Positions 26,296 to 36,000 are shown, counted from the first letter of the stretch. The stretch is 64,000 bases of DNA from Sphingopyxis chilensis (GCF_035930445.1 NZ_CP142394.1:653501-717500), one strand, 5' to 3'. Translations and numbers: made by a program. The notes: generated from the letters alone by a model not told the origin.

Positions 26296-26694
26296 ATGCC
26301 GAACGAGGGCGCCCATCATCGAGCGGATTTTCCCAGAATCCTGATTGTCGAGGACGATCCGGCAGTGCGTCGCTCCTTGCTTTTATTGCTGAAAGGACGC
26401 GGCTTCGACGTGGTCGCCTATCCCGCTGCGGCGCAGGCTCTCGCCGACGCCGCGGCCTGTCCGCCGGCTTGTCTCGTGACCGATTTCCGCCTCGACGATC
26501 AGGACGGGATTGCATTGCACGCAGCGATGCTGGCGGGGGGGTGGAGGGGACCGGCGGTGCTGATTTCCGCATTTGGATCGAACGAACTGTCGGACCGCGC
26601 GCGCGCGGCGGGCTTCGCGGCGGTCTTTGACAAACCGCTCCGCGAGCATGCCTTGGTGGATACCGTCCGTCGGCTGACCGACGCCAAAGGGTGA
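26296..26694 (+). CDS. Single-domain response regulator (receiver only)
   Basis: 132 residues forming one receiver domain: RILIVEDDPAVRRSLLLLL with acidic pair, Asp63 phospho-acceptor in VTDFRLDDQDG, Ser in LISAFGS in place of the usual Thr/Ser pocket, and Lys in VFDKPL. No output domain. An earlier in-frame ATG (26239) exists, but AGGTAA lies just before 26296 and the extra residues are not family-like. It sits between the two usp genes and may accept phosphate from the FixL-like kinase or an unlinked hybrid kinase. Confidence 0.8.
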   Translation: MPNEGAHHRADFPRILIVEDDPAVRRSLLLLLKGRGFDVVAYPAAAQALADAAACPPACLVTDFRLDDQDGIALHAAMLAGGWRGPAVLISAFGSNELSDRARAAGFAAVFDKPLREHALVDTVRRLTDAKG

Positions 26695-26724
26695 AACACG
26701 CCTCACGGCCCGGTGCCATTGCAT

Positions 26725-26767
26725 CCGTAGCTTTGCGCATATTGGCGCGAGTCGCGGCGGCCTAGCT
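26725..26767 (+). promoter_or_regulatory. usp2 promoter with CCGTA...CCTA layout
   Basis: CCGTA at 26725 is followed 36 bp later by CCTAGC at 26761, 35 bp before the usp2 start. It shares CTTTGCGCATAT and the spacing with usp1, although the rest of the two promoters differs. Confidence 0.5.
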
Positions 26768-26795
26768 TGTTCGCCACAACATGAAGGCAGGGCTC

Positions 26796-27599
26796 ATGAA
26801 AACGATATTATTGCTGGTCCACGACGATGAAGGTCAGGACGCCCGGCTCGAGGCTGCGCTTGAGATCGTGCGCGCGCTCGATGGGCATTTAGCCTGCATC
26901 GATGTGACGCCCAGTCCGATCATCGCGGGCGATCTTTATGTCGGCTTTGGCGAGGCCGCGATCATTTCGGACGAGCGCGGCAGCGAGGCGGCGAACAAGA
27001 TCGCGGTACGCGACAGGCTGTCGCGTGAGGATGTCGACTGGAGCTGGGTCGATGCCACGGGCGATATCGCCAGTTGCGTCACGAACCGGGCGAGCTTTTC
27101 CGACCTGATCCTCCTCAACCGCGCGCTCGACGACCATCGGGTTCCCGACATGCGGGGAATCGTGTCGCGCGTGCTGGGCCACACGCATACGCCGATCGTG
27201 GCGATGCCGCCCTCGCTCGACCGCTTCGAATTCGACCGCGCGCTGGTCGCCTGGGGCGGTCGCTCGTCGGCCGCTGCGGCGCTTCGTGCCTGCGTTCCGC
27301 TGCTCGCGCTCGCCGCGCGGGTCGAGATATTCACGGCGGGCGACGCGGGCGCCGACAATGACGCCGATCCCGCCGATGCCGCGATCTACCTGTCGCGCTA
27401 CGGCATCGCCACCGAGACGCGCATGACCGACCGCGGCGGCGATCGGGTCGATCGGCTCATTGCCGAAGAATGCCGGCGGTGGCGGGCGGACTATGTCGTG
27501 ATGGGCGCCTATGGCCGGGGCCAGTGGTGCGAGGTTTTCGGCGGAGTTACAAAGCGAATGCTGCGCGACAGCACCGTCCCGCTGCTGATGTGTCATTGA
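26796..27599 (+). CDS. Universal stress protein, two USP domains (usp2)
   Basis: 267 residues, tandem USP domains, same layout as usp1 with strong matching blocks (RALDGHLACIDVTP, DRLSREDV.WSW, DLILLNRALD, VMGAYGRG, FGGVTKRML). The ATG at 26796 has AGGG close upstream, whereas the ATG at 26781 has no ribosome site. A local duplication with usp1, the receiver-domain gene lying between. Likely cytoplasmic and induced with hdeD and usp1. Confidence 0.9.
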   Translation: MKTILLLVHDDEGQDARLEAALEIVRALDGHLACIDVTPSPIIAGDLYVGFGEAAIISDERGSEAANKIAVRDRLSREDVDWSWVDATGDIASCVTNRASFSDLILLNRALDDHRVPDMRGIVSRVLGHTHTPIVAMPPSLDRFEFDRALVAWGGRSSAAAALRACVPLLALAARVEIFTAGDAGADNDADPADAAIYLSRYGIATETRMTDRGGDRVDRLIAEECRRWRADYVVMGAYGRGQWCEVFGGVTKRMLRDSTVPLLMCH

Positions 27600-27661
27600 G
27601 CGATCCGGCGGGCCGGGGCGCTATCCGGATTGTCCTGCCGCCTGCCGTCCGCAAGCGCCCC

Positions 27662-27877
27662 TCAGCCTCCGCGTTCTTCCGGAAACTCGGTCGGCGGCGG
27701 ACCTGGCTGCGTTTCGGGGACGACCGGCGTTTCCTGCGGAACCGTCAGCGGCTGATCCTCGGGTGCCTGATCGGGCCGCTCGGGAAGGGGCTTTTCGGGA
27801 CGTTCGGGCGGCTCTGTGTTCGGGCACTCCGCGGGATGGGCTGGCCCTCCAGCGTGGGAAAAGGCGGTATCGTCCAT
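27662..27877 (-). CDS. Small Pro/Glu-rich hypothetical protein
   Basis: 71 residues, about one third Pro, many Glu, with repeated PERP/PxE patterns and no hydrophobic segment, so probably disordered and soluble. The ATG at 27877 has AAGGA nine bases upstream. No family recognised. It is convergent with usp2. Confidence 0.5.
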   Translation of the reverse strand: MDDTAFSHAGGPAHPAECPNTEPPERPEKPLPERPDQAPEDQPLTVPQETPVVPETQPGPPPTEFPEERGG

Positions 27878-28000
27878 TTTCGGTTCCTTCGCCGTTTGGC
27901 TTCGCAGGCCGGTTCGGGCCAAATCCTAGCGCAGCGGCGCGGTGCAGGGATTACGTAGACATCCCTACCGCGCACCGGGGACTCGGCATCGCGCCAGCCC

Positions 28001-28924
28001 TTAGAGTATGTCGAGCGGCAGTTTCAGATAGCGTGTGCCGTTGCTTTCGGGCTCGGGAAGATGTCCGGCACGCATATTGATCTGGATCGACGGGAGGATG
28101 AGCTTCGGCATCGACAGGGTCCGGTCGCGCGCCTCGCGCATCGCGACGAATTCGTCCTCGCTCACGCCTTGATGGACATGCACGTTCGAGGTGCGTTCGG
28201 ACGCAATCGTAGTTTCCCAGGCGTAGGCGTCGCGCCCCGGCGCTTTGTAGTCGTGGCAGAGGAAGGCGCGCGTTTCGCCCGGAAGCGCGAGCAGCCGGCG
28301 GATCGAGCGATAGAGCGTGCGTGCGTCGCCGCCGGGGAAATCGGCTCGCGCCGTTCCATAGTCGGGCATGAACAAGGTGTCGCCGGTGAACAGCGCATCG
28401 CCGATGATCCACACCATGCAGGCGGGCGTGTGTCCCGGCGTGTGGAGCACGATCCCCTCGGTTGCACCGAGCCGGAAGGTTTCGCCATCGTCCATCAGCC
28501 GGTCGAACTGCGATCCGTCGCGGGCGAAGCGATCATCCTCGTTGAAAATGTCGCCGAACACCGTTTGCACCGTCTTGATATGCCGCCCGATGACGATCCG
28601 GCCGCCGAGCTTTTCCTGCAGATAGGGCGCGGCCGACAGGTGATCGGCATGGGCATGGGTTTCTATCTGCCATTCGACGGTCAGGCCCTGGGTGCGAACA
28701 TGGTCGATAATTGCATCGGCAGAGGCATGGCTCGTGCCGCCCGACGGCTGGTCGAAATCGAGCACGCTGTCGATGATCGCGGCGGCGCGTGTCGCGGGGT
28801 CGTGGACGACGTGCGTGGCGGTGAAGGTCGCTTCGTCGAAAAAGGTGCGGACGACGGGAGTTTTTCCCGAGCGGCGCGCGGCTTCGATCGTGGCGGCGGC
28901 CTTGTGGCGGTGGAGATCGATCAT
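28001..28924 (-). CDS. Persulfide dioxygenase / metallo-beta-lactamase fold (ETHE1/Blh type)
   Basis: Oxidises glutathione persulfide to sulfite, the step after sulfide oxidation. 307 residues of MBL fold: metal motif THAHADH, HTPGHTPAC, GDTLFMPDYGTARADFPGG (Asp bridging ligand region) and CHDY. The FPGGDA and the C-terminal LPSIQINMRAGHLPEPE are typical of the Blh-like branch found beside BigR regulators. First gene downstream of its own AT-rich promoter, on the strand of the sqr operon. A plain hydrolase role cannot be excluded from sequence, but the context favours persulfide. Confidence 0.88.
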   Translation of the reverse strand: MIDLHRHKAAATIEAARRSGKTPVVRTFFDEATFTATHVVHDPATRAAAIIDSVLDFDQPSGGTSHASADAIIDHVRTQGLTVEWQIETHAHADHLSAAPYLQEKLGGRIVIGRHIKTVQTVFGDIFNEDDRFARDGSQFDRLMDDGETFRLGATEGIVLHTPGHTPACMVWIIGDALFTGDTLFMPDYGTARADFPGGDARTLYRSIRRLLALPGETRAFLCHDYKAPGRDAYAWETTIASERTSNVHVHQGVSEDEFVAMREARDRTLSMPKLILPSIQINMRAGHLPEPESNGTRYLKLPLDIL

Positions 28925-28934
28925 CGGACAATCC

Positions 28935-28957
28935 TATAATATTATATATTGCTAATG
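28935..28957 (-). promoter_or_regulatory. AT-rich candidate BigR-type operator before the persulfide dioxygenase gene
   Basis: A perfect 12-bp palindrome TATAATATTATA (28935-28946) lies next to ATTGCTAAT (28949-28957), whose complement ATTAGCAAT recurs in the sqr/RND divergent promoter. These are the only strongly AT-rich spots in an otherwise very GC-rich window, 11 bp before the gene start, where a repressor would block transcription. Confidence 0.5.
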
Positions 28958-28989
28958 TAATGATGAGGCGGCGGAAGTCCAGTCGCGGC

Positions 28990-30252
28990 CTATTCGATCC
29001 CGCACAGCAGCCGCAGCCGCCATGCGGCGACCTGCACCGCAGCCTGCGCTTCGGCGAGGCGCGCCGTGGCTGCGATCGCCTCGCGCTCGGCATCGAGTTC
29101 GGCGAGCGGCGGCCTTGCCCCCGATCGCACTTCGAGCCGCGTGCCGCGCAGCGCCTCCCGCGCGGCCGTGTCGCCCTCGCGCGCGGCATCGAGCCCGCGT
29201 TCCGCGCTTTCGAGGCCGCTCCAGGCTTCGATCACAGCCTGCATCAGCTCGTCGCGCGCCTGTCGCAGCCGGGCTTCGCTCGCCGTCAGGTTGGCGCGTG
29301 CCTCGCGAACGCGCGCACTCCCCGCGCCGCTGTCGAAAAAGGTCCAGCGGCCGCGGAGCCCCACGGTGACGCTATCGGCGCGATAGTCGGGGAAAAACTG
29401 GTCGCGGACGCGCGCGCCCTCGGCAAATACGCCAACGGTCGGGCGATTGCTCGCCTTGGCGGCGCGAACCCCGGCCTCGGCGCCTTCGACGCTCGAACCC
29501 GCCTGCGCGAGCATGACATTGGCGAGCGTCGCTGCATCGAGGGCCTCACCGAGCGATGAAGGCACCTTTGGTCGCGGCGGCAGCGGAGACAATTTGCCCG
29601 CCGGCTTGCCGGTCAGCCGTTCGAAGCGCGCTTCGGCCGCCGCCAGCCGCCCTTGCGATTGGACGAACCCGGCGAGCCCCTCGGCGCGGCGCGCCTTTGC
29701 CTGCGCGACATCGCTGCTGGTCGCATCGCCGATGTCGTAGCGCAGCCCTGCGTGGCGGACGATCTCGTCGAGCGCAGCGACCAGCCCGGAATAGCTTGCC
29801 ACCATCTCGCGCGCGGTCAGCACCTCGGCATAGCTCGACACGGTTGCGAGCGTCAGATTCTGCCGCGCCATGTCGGTGCCAAGCCTTGCGGCGCGCTGTC
29901 CAGCGGCGGCCTGGCCGATCGCCGAGGCAATGCGTCCGCCGGCGTAGAGTGGATATTCGCCGACGAGTTGGACCGCGTTCGGCGTGACGTCGCCAGCGGT
30001 CAGCCCGAAATAGCCGCCCGGATCGAGCCTCCCGTAACCGATGCTGCCTTCGACACGCGCCGTCGGTCCCGCCGCCGCCCGCGCCTGCGCGAGCTGCGCA
30101 TCGGCGGCCTCGGCCTCAGCTTCGGCCGTGACCAGCGCGGGCGAATGCGCGCGCGCCTCGGCGATCGCGGTTTCCAGATCCTGCGCCTGGGCGATAGCAA
30201 GCGGGTACAGCGCGGTGACGACCGCAATCATGCGGAAACCGGCACGCCTCAC
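28990..30252 (-). CDS. TolC-family outer membrane efflux protein
   Basis: 420 residues with signal peptide (MIAVVTALYPLAIAQAQ) and two repeats of long Ala/Arg/Glu-rich helices as in TolC/OEP, including QLVGEYPLYAGGRIASAIGQA and GLRGRWTFFDSGAGSARVREARANL in equivalent positions. It would form the outer membrane duct of a tripartite pump. The only membrane-fusion and RND genes nearby are in the divergent operon (31989-36250), so this is very likely their partner. Start overlaps the DUF2892 gene stop. Confidence 0.88.
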   Translation of the reverse strand: MRRAGFRMIAVVTALYPLAIAQAQDLETAIAEARAHSPALVTAEAEAEAADAQLAQARAAAGPTARVEGSIGYGRLDPGGYFGLTAGDVTPNAVQLVGEYPLYAGGRIASAIGQAAAGQRAARLGTDMARQNLTLATVSSYAEVLTAREMVASYSGLVAALDEIVRHAGLRYDIGDATSSDVAQAKARRAEGLAGFVQSQGRLAAAEARFERLTGKPAGKLSPLPPRPKVPSSLGEALDAATLANVMLAQAGSSVEGAEAGVRAAKASNRPTVGVFAEGARVRDQFFPDYRADSVTVGLRGRWTFFDSGAGSARVREARANLTASEARLRQARDELMQAVIEAWSGLESAERGLDAAREGDTAAREALRGTRLEVRSGARPPLAELDAEREAIAATARLAEAQAAVQVAAWRLRLLCGIE

Positions 30253-30452
30253 TTAAAGGCGACACCCTGCCGCACGCCGAGCCGCTTGAAGAGCATCGCG
30301 GCGGGGCAGAAGCCCGTGAAGCTCGCCTGGATCAGGTTGAGGCCGGCGAAGACGGCGAGGCCGATCCAGTAGGGATGCACGAGCCAGACGAGCGCGATGC
30401 TCAAGAGGACGATGAAGCCGGCGAAACGCAGGACGGCACGATCGACGTTCAT
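30249..30452 (-). CDS. DUF2892 family small membrane protein
   Basis: 67 residues with two hydrophobic helices (AGFIVLLSIALVWLV and IGLAVFAGLNLIQASFTGFCPAAMLFKRLGV). The FTGFCP-AAMLFKRLG motif is typical of DUF2892, which also occurs fused to rhodanese domains (YgaP) and in sulfide-responsive operons. The conserved Cys at the membrane face may handle sulfane sulfur (inference). Between sqr (15 bp) and tolC (4 bp overlap). Confidence 0.85.
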   Translation of the reverse strand: MNVDRAVLRFAGFIVLLSIALVWLVHPYWIGLAVFAGLNLIQASFTGFCPAAMLFKRLGVRQGVAFK

Positions 30453-30467
30453 GGGATTATCCTTTCG

Positions 30468-31745
30468 TCAGAAGCGGAGTTTCTTGATGCCGAGGGCATG
30501 CATCGCGAGCTTTTCGTAGAAGGGCTCGCTCTCGCCCTTGCGGATTTTGCGCAGGAAATATTTCTCGAAGCCGATCTTGGCGAAATGCACCCATTTGCCG
30601 GACGACGACCAGTTGACGTTGCGCGGCGGGATCTGCGGCTGGGCGACGAAGGCGACGCCGCCGTCGCCGAAATCGGCCAGGCAGACCGCGTTCCAGGTCG
30701 CCTCATGCACCGGCGGCTTTCCGTCGACCTCGAGTTTCAGGTTCTGCCCGATCGCGGTGACCATCGATTCGATCATGAAACCGGTCTTCGGCACGCCGAC
30801 GGGGACCGGGGTCGGGCCGACCGGCGGGATGGCGACGCAGACGCCCAGCGAATAGACATTGGTGAAGGTCGGGTTGCGCTGATGCTTGTCGGCGAGGATG
30901 AAGCCGCGCGGGTTGGTAAGCCCTTCGATCCCGAACACCGCATCGACGCCGCGGAAGGCGGGGAGCAGCATCGAATAGCCGAAGGGCAGGTCGTGCTTCG
31001 CCTTGATGCTGCCGTCCTCGGCGACTTCCTCGACATGCGCCAGGCCGGGCTCGAAGCTCGTGACCCGGGCGTTGGTGATCCATTTGACATGGCGGTTCCT
31101 GAACTCGCTCTCGAGCAGACCCTTGGTGTCGCCGACGCCGTCGAGACCGAGATGCCCGATATAGGGTTCGGCGGTAACGAAGGTCATCGGCACCTTGTCG
31201 CGAATCTTGCGGCGCTTGAGCTCGGTGTCGAGGATCAGCGCGAATTCATAGGCGGGCCCGTAGCAGGAGGCCCCCTGCGCCGCACCGACGACGATCGGGC
31301 CCGGATTTTCGCAGAAGCGGTCGAACGCGTCGGCGGCGGCGGACGCATGATCCGTCGAACAGATCGACACGGTGTTGGCGTCGGGGCCGAAACCCTCGAT
31401 CTCGTCGAAAGCGAGGTGGGGACCGGTCGCGATCACCAGATAATCATAATCGACTGACGATCCGTCGTTCAGTTCGATCCGGTTGTCCTTGGGGTGGACC
31501 CATCTGGCGCCGACCGCAGTGAAACCGATACCCTTGCGCTTCATCACCGGGGGCAGGTGGACGCGGATCGCTTCGGGCTCGCGCCAGCGCACCGCGACCC
31601 ATGGGTTGGAAGGCACGAACCAGTAATCTTCCTGGTCGCAGACGACCATGACCTCCGCCTTGCCCTTTACGGCTTCGCGAATTTCATAAGCGGCGATCGT
31701 GCCGCCGAGGCCGGCACCCAGAACGACGATCCGCGGCAACGACAT
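30468..31745 (-). CDS. sqr: Sulfide:quinone oxidoreductase
   Basis: Membrane-associated flavoprotein that oxidises sulfide and passes electrons to quinone. N-terminal FAD motif VVLGAGLGGTIAAYEI. Three cysteines, C129, C161 and C355, have the same mutual spacing (32 and 194) as the catalytic Cys127, Cys159 and Cys353 of Rhodobacter capsulatus SQR. The amphipathic C terminus (WVHFAKIGFEKYFLRKIRKGE) fits membrane attachment. 425 residues. First gene of the sqr-DUF2892-tolC operon, facing the RND operon. Confidence 0.92.
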   Translation of the reverse strand: MSLPRIVVLGAGLGGTIAAYEIREAVKGKAEVMVVCDQEDYWFVPSNPWVAVRWREPEAIRVHLPPVMKRKGIGFTAVGARWVHPKDNRIELNDGSSVDYDYLVIATGPHLAFDEIEGFGPDANTVSICSTDHASAAADAFDRFCENPGPIVVGAAQGASCYGPAYEFALILDTELKRRKIRDKVPMTFVTAEPYIGHLGLDGVGDTKGLLESEFRNRHVKWITNARVTSFEPGLAHVEEVAEDGSIKAKHDLPFGYSMLLPAFRGVDAVFGIEGLTNPRGFILADKHQRNPTFTNVYSLGVCVAIPPVGPTPVPVGVPKTGFMIESMVTAIGQNLKLEVDGKPPVHEATWNAVCLADFGDGGVAFVAQPQIPPRNVNWSSSGKWVHFAKIGFEKYFLRKIRKGESEPFYEKLAMHALGIKKLRF

Positions 31746-31804
31746 ATCTCTCTCCTTGTTCGAGGCGCGTGAGGCTCCGGCACCTTTCGATGCGGCCCGG
31801 TCGA

Positions 31805-31850
31805 TATATATTATAGTTGCATAATATTAGCACTACGTAATATTAGCAAT
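31805..31850. promoter_or_regulatory. Divergent sqr/RND control region with repeated AT-rich sites
   Basis: In the 157-bp gap, TAATATTAGCA occurs twice as a direct repeat (31822-31832 and 31838-31848), 16 bp apart, next to TATATATTATA (31805-31815). The core ATTAGCAAT is shared with the persulfide dioxygenase promoter in reverse orientation. This is the expected place for the ArsR-type regulator encoded at 36247. Confidence 0.55.
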
Positions 31851-31902
31851 GTTGAAATTTTGTGGCGCTCGCTAGCGTGTCCATCAACCGAGGAGTTTGA
31901 TC

Positions 31903-31983
31903 ATGCTGAGCCTGTTCTGCCGTCCGCGATATAAGGGGATTCCCGCACAGGAACTTGCCGGCCTGTCGGTCGTGTGCGGGTGA
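31903..31983 (+). CDS. 26-codon leader ORF upstream of the RND operon
   Basis: A strong ribosome site (CGAGGAG, 8 bp before ATG) opens a 26-codon frame that ends 5 bp before the start of the membrane-fusion protein gene. The peptide has two Cys (residues 6 and 25). Spacing suggests translational coupling or a sensing leader peptide; expression is not proven and homologues were not searched. Confidence 0.45.
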   Translation: MLSLFCRPRYKGIPAQELAGLSVVCG

Positions 31984-31988
31984 GCGCC

Positions 31989-33035
31989 ATGTCCCGCCGC
32001 TTCATCCTGCCCGCAGCGATGGTCACGCTTTCGCTGACGTTTTCGGCATGCGACGGCGGCGCATCCTTGCCGGCCGATCAGGCAGCCGAGGTGAAGGGCG
32101 AATCGCTGGTTCTCCGGTCCGTCGCCGTTACCGAATGGAAAGATGTCGGCGCGCTCGTCACCAGCGTCGACATGGCCGATGCGCGCGCGCGCATCCCCGG
32201 CATCCTCGAAAGCCTGACCGTCCGCGAGGGCGATCTTGTCCGCAAGGGACAAGTGATCGGCCGCGTCGTCGACAGCAGGCTCGGCTACGAAGGCGCGGCT
32301 TATGGCGCGCAGGCGGCCGCGGCGCAGGCGCAGGTCGCGCAGGCCGAGGCCGAGCTGGCGCGCGTCAAATATCTCCACGCCAACGGCGTCTATGCCCAGG
32401 CGCGGCTCGATCAGGCCGAGGCCGCGGCGCGCGCCGCGCGGGCGCAGGTCAACGCGGCGAAGGCGCAGCAATCGGCGGTCGGCGCGGTTGCGGGACAGGG
32501 CGCGGTCGTCGCTCCCTCGGCAGGGCGCGTCCTGATGGCGCAGGTTCCTGCGGGCTCCGCCGTCGCGGCCGGCACATCGATTGCGACGATCACCTCGGGG
32601 CCGATGGTATTGCGCCTCGAGCTTCCCGAAACATTGGCGGGCAAGGTGCGCGTCGGTAGCGCGGTCCTGGCGACGGGCCTGGCAGACGGTGCGAAGGGCG
32701 TTGCCCCGCACGCGACCGTCAGCCGTGTCTATCCCGCGGTGACTGGCGGGCAGATGGCCGCGGACGTCCGGATACCGGGACTTGCGAGCAATATGGTCGG
32801 CCGCCGGATCACCGCGCGGGTCGCGACCGGCGAGCGGCAGGCGCTCGTCGTCCCAGGGGGCTTCGTCGAAACCAGCTATGGCATCGATTATGTGACGATC
32901 CGCGTCGGCAAGGATTCGGCGTCGCGCGTGCCGGTCCAGATCGCGCCGTCGGACGACCCGGCACGCGTCGAAATCCTCTCGGGCGCGGCCACGGGCGATA
33001 CGCTGATCGCACCGCCGGCCGGGGCGCGCCGATGA
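31989..33035 (+). CDS. RND efflux membrane-fusion protein (periplasmic adaptor), lipoprotein
   Basis: 348 residues. Lipoprotein signal with lipobox LTFSAC (Cys21) anchors it to the inner membrane. Then the biotinyl-lipoyl motif (LESLTVREGDLVRKGQVIGRVVD), an Ala-rich coiled-coil hairpin (~100-165), and beta-barrel/proximal domains, as in HlyD/AcrA adaptors. The ATG at 31989 is preferred over a GTG at 31974 because it gives the correct lipoprotein signal. Its stop overlaps the RND pump start (ATGA). Confidence 0.9.
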   Translation: MSRRFILPAAMVTLSLTFSACDGGASLPADQAAEVKGESLVLRSVAVTEWKDVGALVTSVDMADARARIPGILESLTVREGDLVRKGQVIGRVVDSRLGYEGAAYGAQAAAAQAQVAQAEAELARVKYLHANGVYAQARLDQAEAAARAARAQVNAAKAQQSAVGAVAGQGAVVAPSAGRVLMAQVPAGSAVAAGTSIATITSGPMVLRLELPETLAGKVRVGSAVLATGLADGAKGVAPHATVSRVYPAVTGGQMAADVRIPGLASNMVGRRITARVATGERQALVVPGGFVETSYGIDYVTIRVGKDSASRVPVQIAPSDDPARVEILSGAATGDTLIAPPAGARR

Positions 33036-36000
33036 GCCTTGGCATCTCCGGTCGGCTGACGCGCGCGACGATCCAGAGCCCGCTGACGCCGCTGATGCTG
33101 CTCGCGGCGATCCTTGTCGGGCTGCTCGCGATTCTGACGATCCCGCGCGAGGAAGAGCCGCAGATCAGCGTGCCGATGGTCGACCTGATGGTCGCCGCGC
33201 CCGGCCTGTCGGCGAGCGATGCGGTCGAACTGGTCGGCAAGCCGCTCGAGACGATCGTCAAAAGCGTCGATGGCGTCGAGCATGTCTATACGCAGGCCGA
33301 GGATGACGGGGTGTTGGTCACCGCGCGTTTCCTGGTTGGTTCGGATCCCGACGATGCCGCGACGCGCATCAACGAGCGACTGTCGGCGAACATGCACCGC
33401 ATCCCGGCGGGCATCGCAGCGCCGCAGGTGACGGTGCGCGGGATCAGCGACGTGCCGATCGTCGTGCTGACGCTGTCGCCCGAGCCCGGTGCGCGCGGCG
33501 AATGGACCGAGCAGGCGCTGCACGCGCTCACGACCCGGCTGCGCACCGAGGTTGCGAAGGTCGACGATGTCGGGCTGACCTTCATCGCGGGCGGGCAGGA
33601 GGAACAGCTTCGGGTCACGCCCGACCCCGCGAAGCTGGCCGCGCACGGGGTATCGCTCGGCACGCTGATGGACGCGGCAGCGCAGGCGAACCGCAGCTTC
33701 CCGCTCGGCACGGTGCGCGAAGGCGGTGCGGCGACGGCGGTGGTTGCGGGGCAGACGGTGCGGAGCGCGGCCGAGCTGGCGACGATCACCGTGCGCGGGG
33801 CGAACGGCAGCCCCGTCTATCTGCGCGACGTCGCGACGGTGACGCAGGGACCGGGCGAGGAGCAGGCGCGCGCGTGGCGCTGGGCGAAGGGCGGGGACGG
33901 ACGCTGGTCGATGGCGCCCGCGGTCAGCCTCGCCGTCTCGAAGCGTTCGGGTGCCAACGCCGTGAACGTCTCGCACGCCGTCGTCGCGCGGGTCGAAGCG
34001 CTGCGCGGCACGCTGATTCCCGCCGGAGTCGATGTCGCGGTCACCCGCAACTATGGCGAGACCGCCAACGAAAAAGCGAACGAGCTGATCTTCCACCTCG
34101 GCCTTGCCACCGTGTCGATCGTCATCCTGATCGGCTTTGCGATCGGCTGGCGCGAGGCGGCGGTGACCGCGGTGGTGATCCCGACGACGATCCTGCTCAC
34201 CATGTTCGCATCGAACCTGATGGGCTTCACGATCAACCGCGTCAGCCTGTTCGCGCTCATTTTTTCGATCGGCATCCTCGTCGACGACGCGATCGTGATG
34301 ATCGAGAATATCGCGCGCCACTGGGCGATGGCCGACGCGCGGAGCCGCATCGATGCGACGGTCGATGCCGTCGCCGAGGTCGGGAACCCGACGATCATCG
34401 CGACGCTGACCGTCGTTGCGGCGTTGCTGCCGATGCTCTTCGTCTCCGGGTTGATGGGCCCCTATATGGCACCGATCCCGATCAATGCTTCGGCGGCGAT
34501 GCTCTTCTCCTTCTTTGTCGCGGTGATCATCGCGCCGTGGCTGATGGTGCGCTTTGCCAGAAATGCGCTGGCGCACGGCCACGACGACCATGCGACCGGC
34601 GGCAAGCTGGGCGTGCTTTACGGCCGCGTCGCGGCCCGCGTGATCCGCGACCGCAAGAGCGCGCGGAATTTCCTGATCGCGGTCGGCGTCGCGACGCTCG
34701 TTGCCTGCTCGATGTTCTATTTCAAGGCGGTGACGGTGAAACTGCTCCCATTCGACAACAAATCGGAGGTGCAGCTCGTCCTCGACATGCCCGAAGGCAC
34801 CTCGCTCGAGACGACGGGGCGCACGCTCGACGCCGCAGCGGCCGTGGCACGGCAATTGCCCGAAGCGCGCTCGATGGAGGCTTATGCGGGCACCGCGGCG
34901 CCGTTCAATTTCAACGGCCTCGTCCGCCATTATTTCTTGCGCAGCCGTCCCGAGATGGGCGATGTGATGGTGACGCTCGCGCCCAAGGACGAGCGCGACC
35001 GGTCGAGCCACGCGCTCGCGCTCGACCTGCGTGACAAGCTGAAAAAGGCGTTGCCGCTGCCCGCCGGTGCGTCGATCAAGGTCGTCGAGACACCGCCGGG
35101 CCCGCCGGTGCTCGCGACGATGCTCGCCGAAATCTATGGCCCCGACGAGGCGACGCGGCGCCGGACCGCCGAGCAGGTCGAGAAATTGTTCCGCACCATC
35201 CCCTATGTCGTCGATGTCGACAACAGTTTCGGCGTGCCGCGCCCGCGGCTGCGCCTCGTCCCCGACCGCGCGCGGATGGACGCCTATGGCATTTCGGAGC
35301 GCCAGCTCTTCGACAGCATCGGCGCGCTGCTTGGCGGACAAACCGTCGGCTATGCGCCGCGTGGGCAGGGGCGTGATCCGCTGCCGATCCGCATTGCACT
35401 CGATCAGTCGCAGCGAACGTGGAGCGCCAGCCTCGCCGCGACGCCGGTCGCGAGCATGGGGCCGGGCGGACGGCTCGTTCAACTGGGCGAGATCGTCGAG
35501 GCGCGCGAGGAAAAGGGTTCGCCGGCGCTGTTCCGCCGCAATGGCCGCGCCGCCGACATGGTCACCGCCGAACTCGCGGGCGACTATGAGGCGCCGATCT
35601 ATGGCATCTTCGCGGTCGACGATGCGATCGAGGCGTTCGACTGGAAGGCGCACGGGATGACGAAACCCGTCATCCGCTTCAACGGCCAGCCCGAGAATGA
35701 AGCGGTGCCGACTTTGCTGTGGGACGGCGAGTGGGAGATCACCTGGGTGACCTTCCGCGACATGGGCGCGGCCTTCATGGTCGCGCTGCTCGCCATCTAT
35801 GTGCTCGTCGTCGGGCAGTTCAGGAACTTCAAAATCCCGCTCGTCATCCTGACGCCGATCCCTTTGACGCTTGTCGGCATCGTGCTCGGGCACATGCTGT
35901 TCGGGGCACCCTTCACCGCAACCTCGATGATCGGCTTCATCGCGCTCGCGGGGATCATCGTGCGCAACTCGATCCTGCTCGTCGATTTTATCAACCACGC

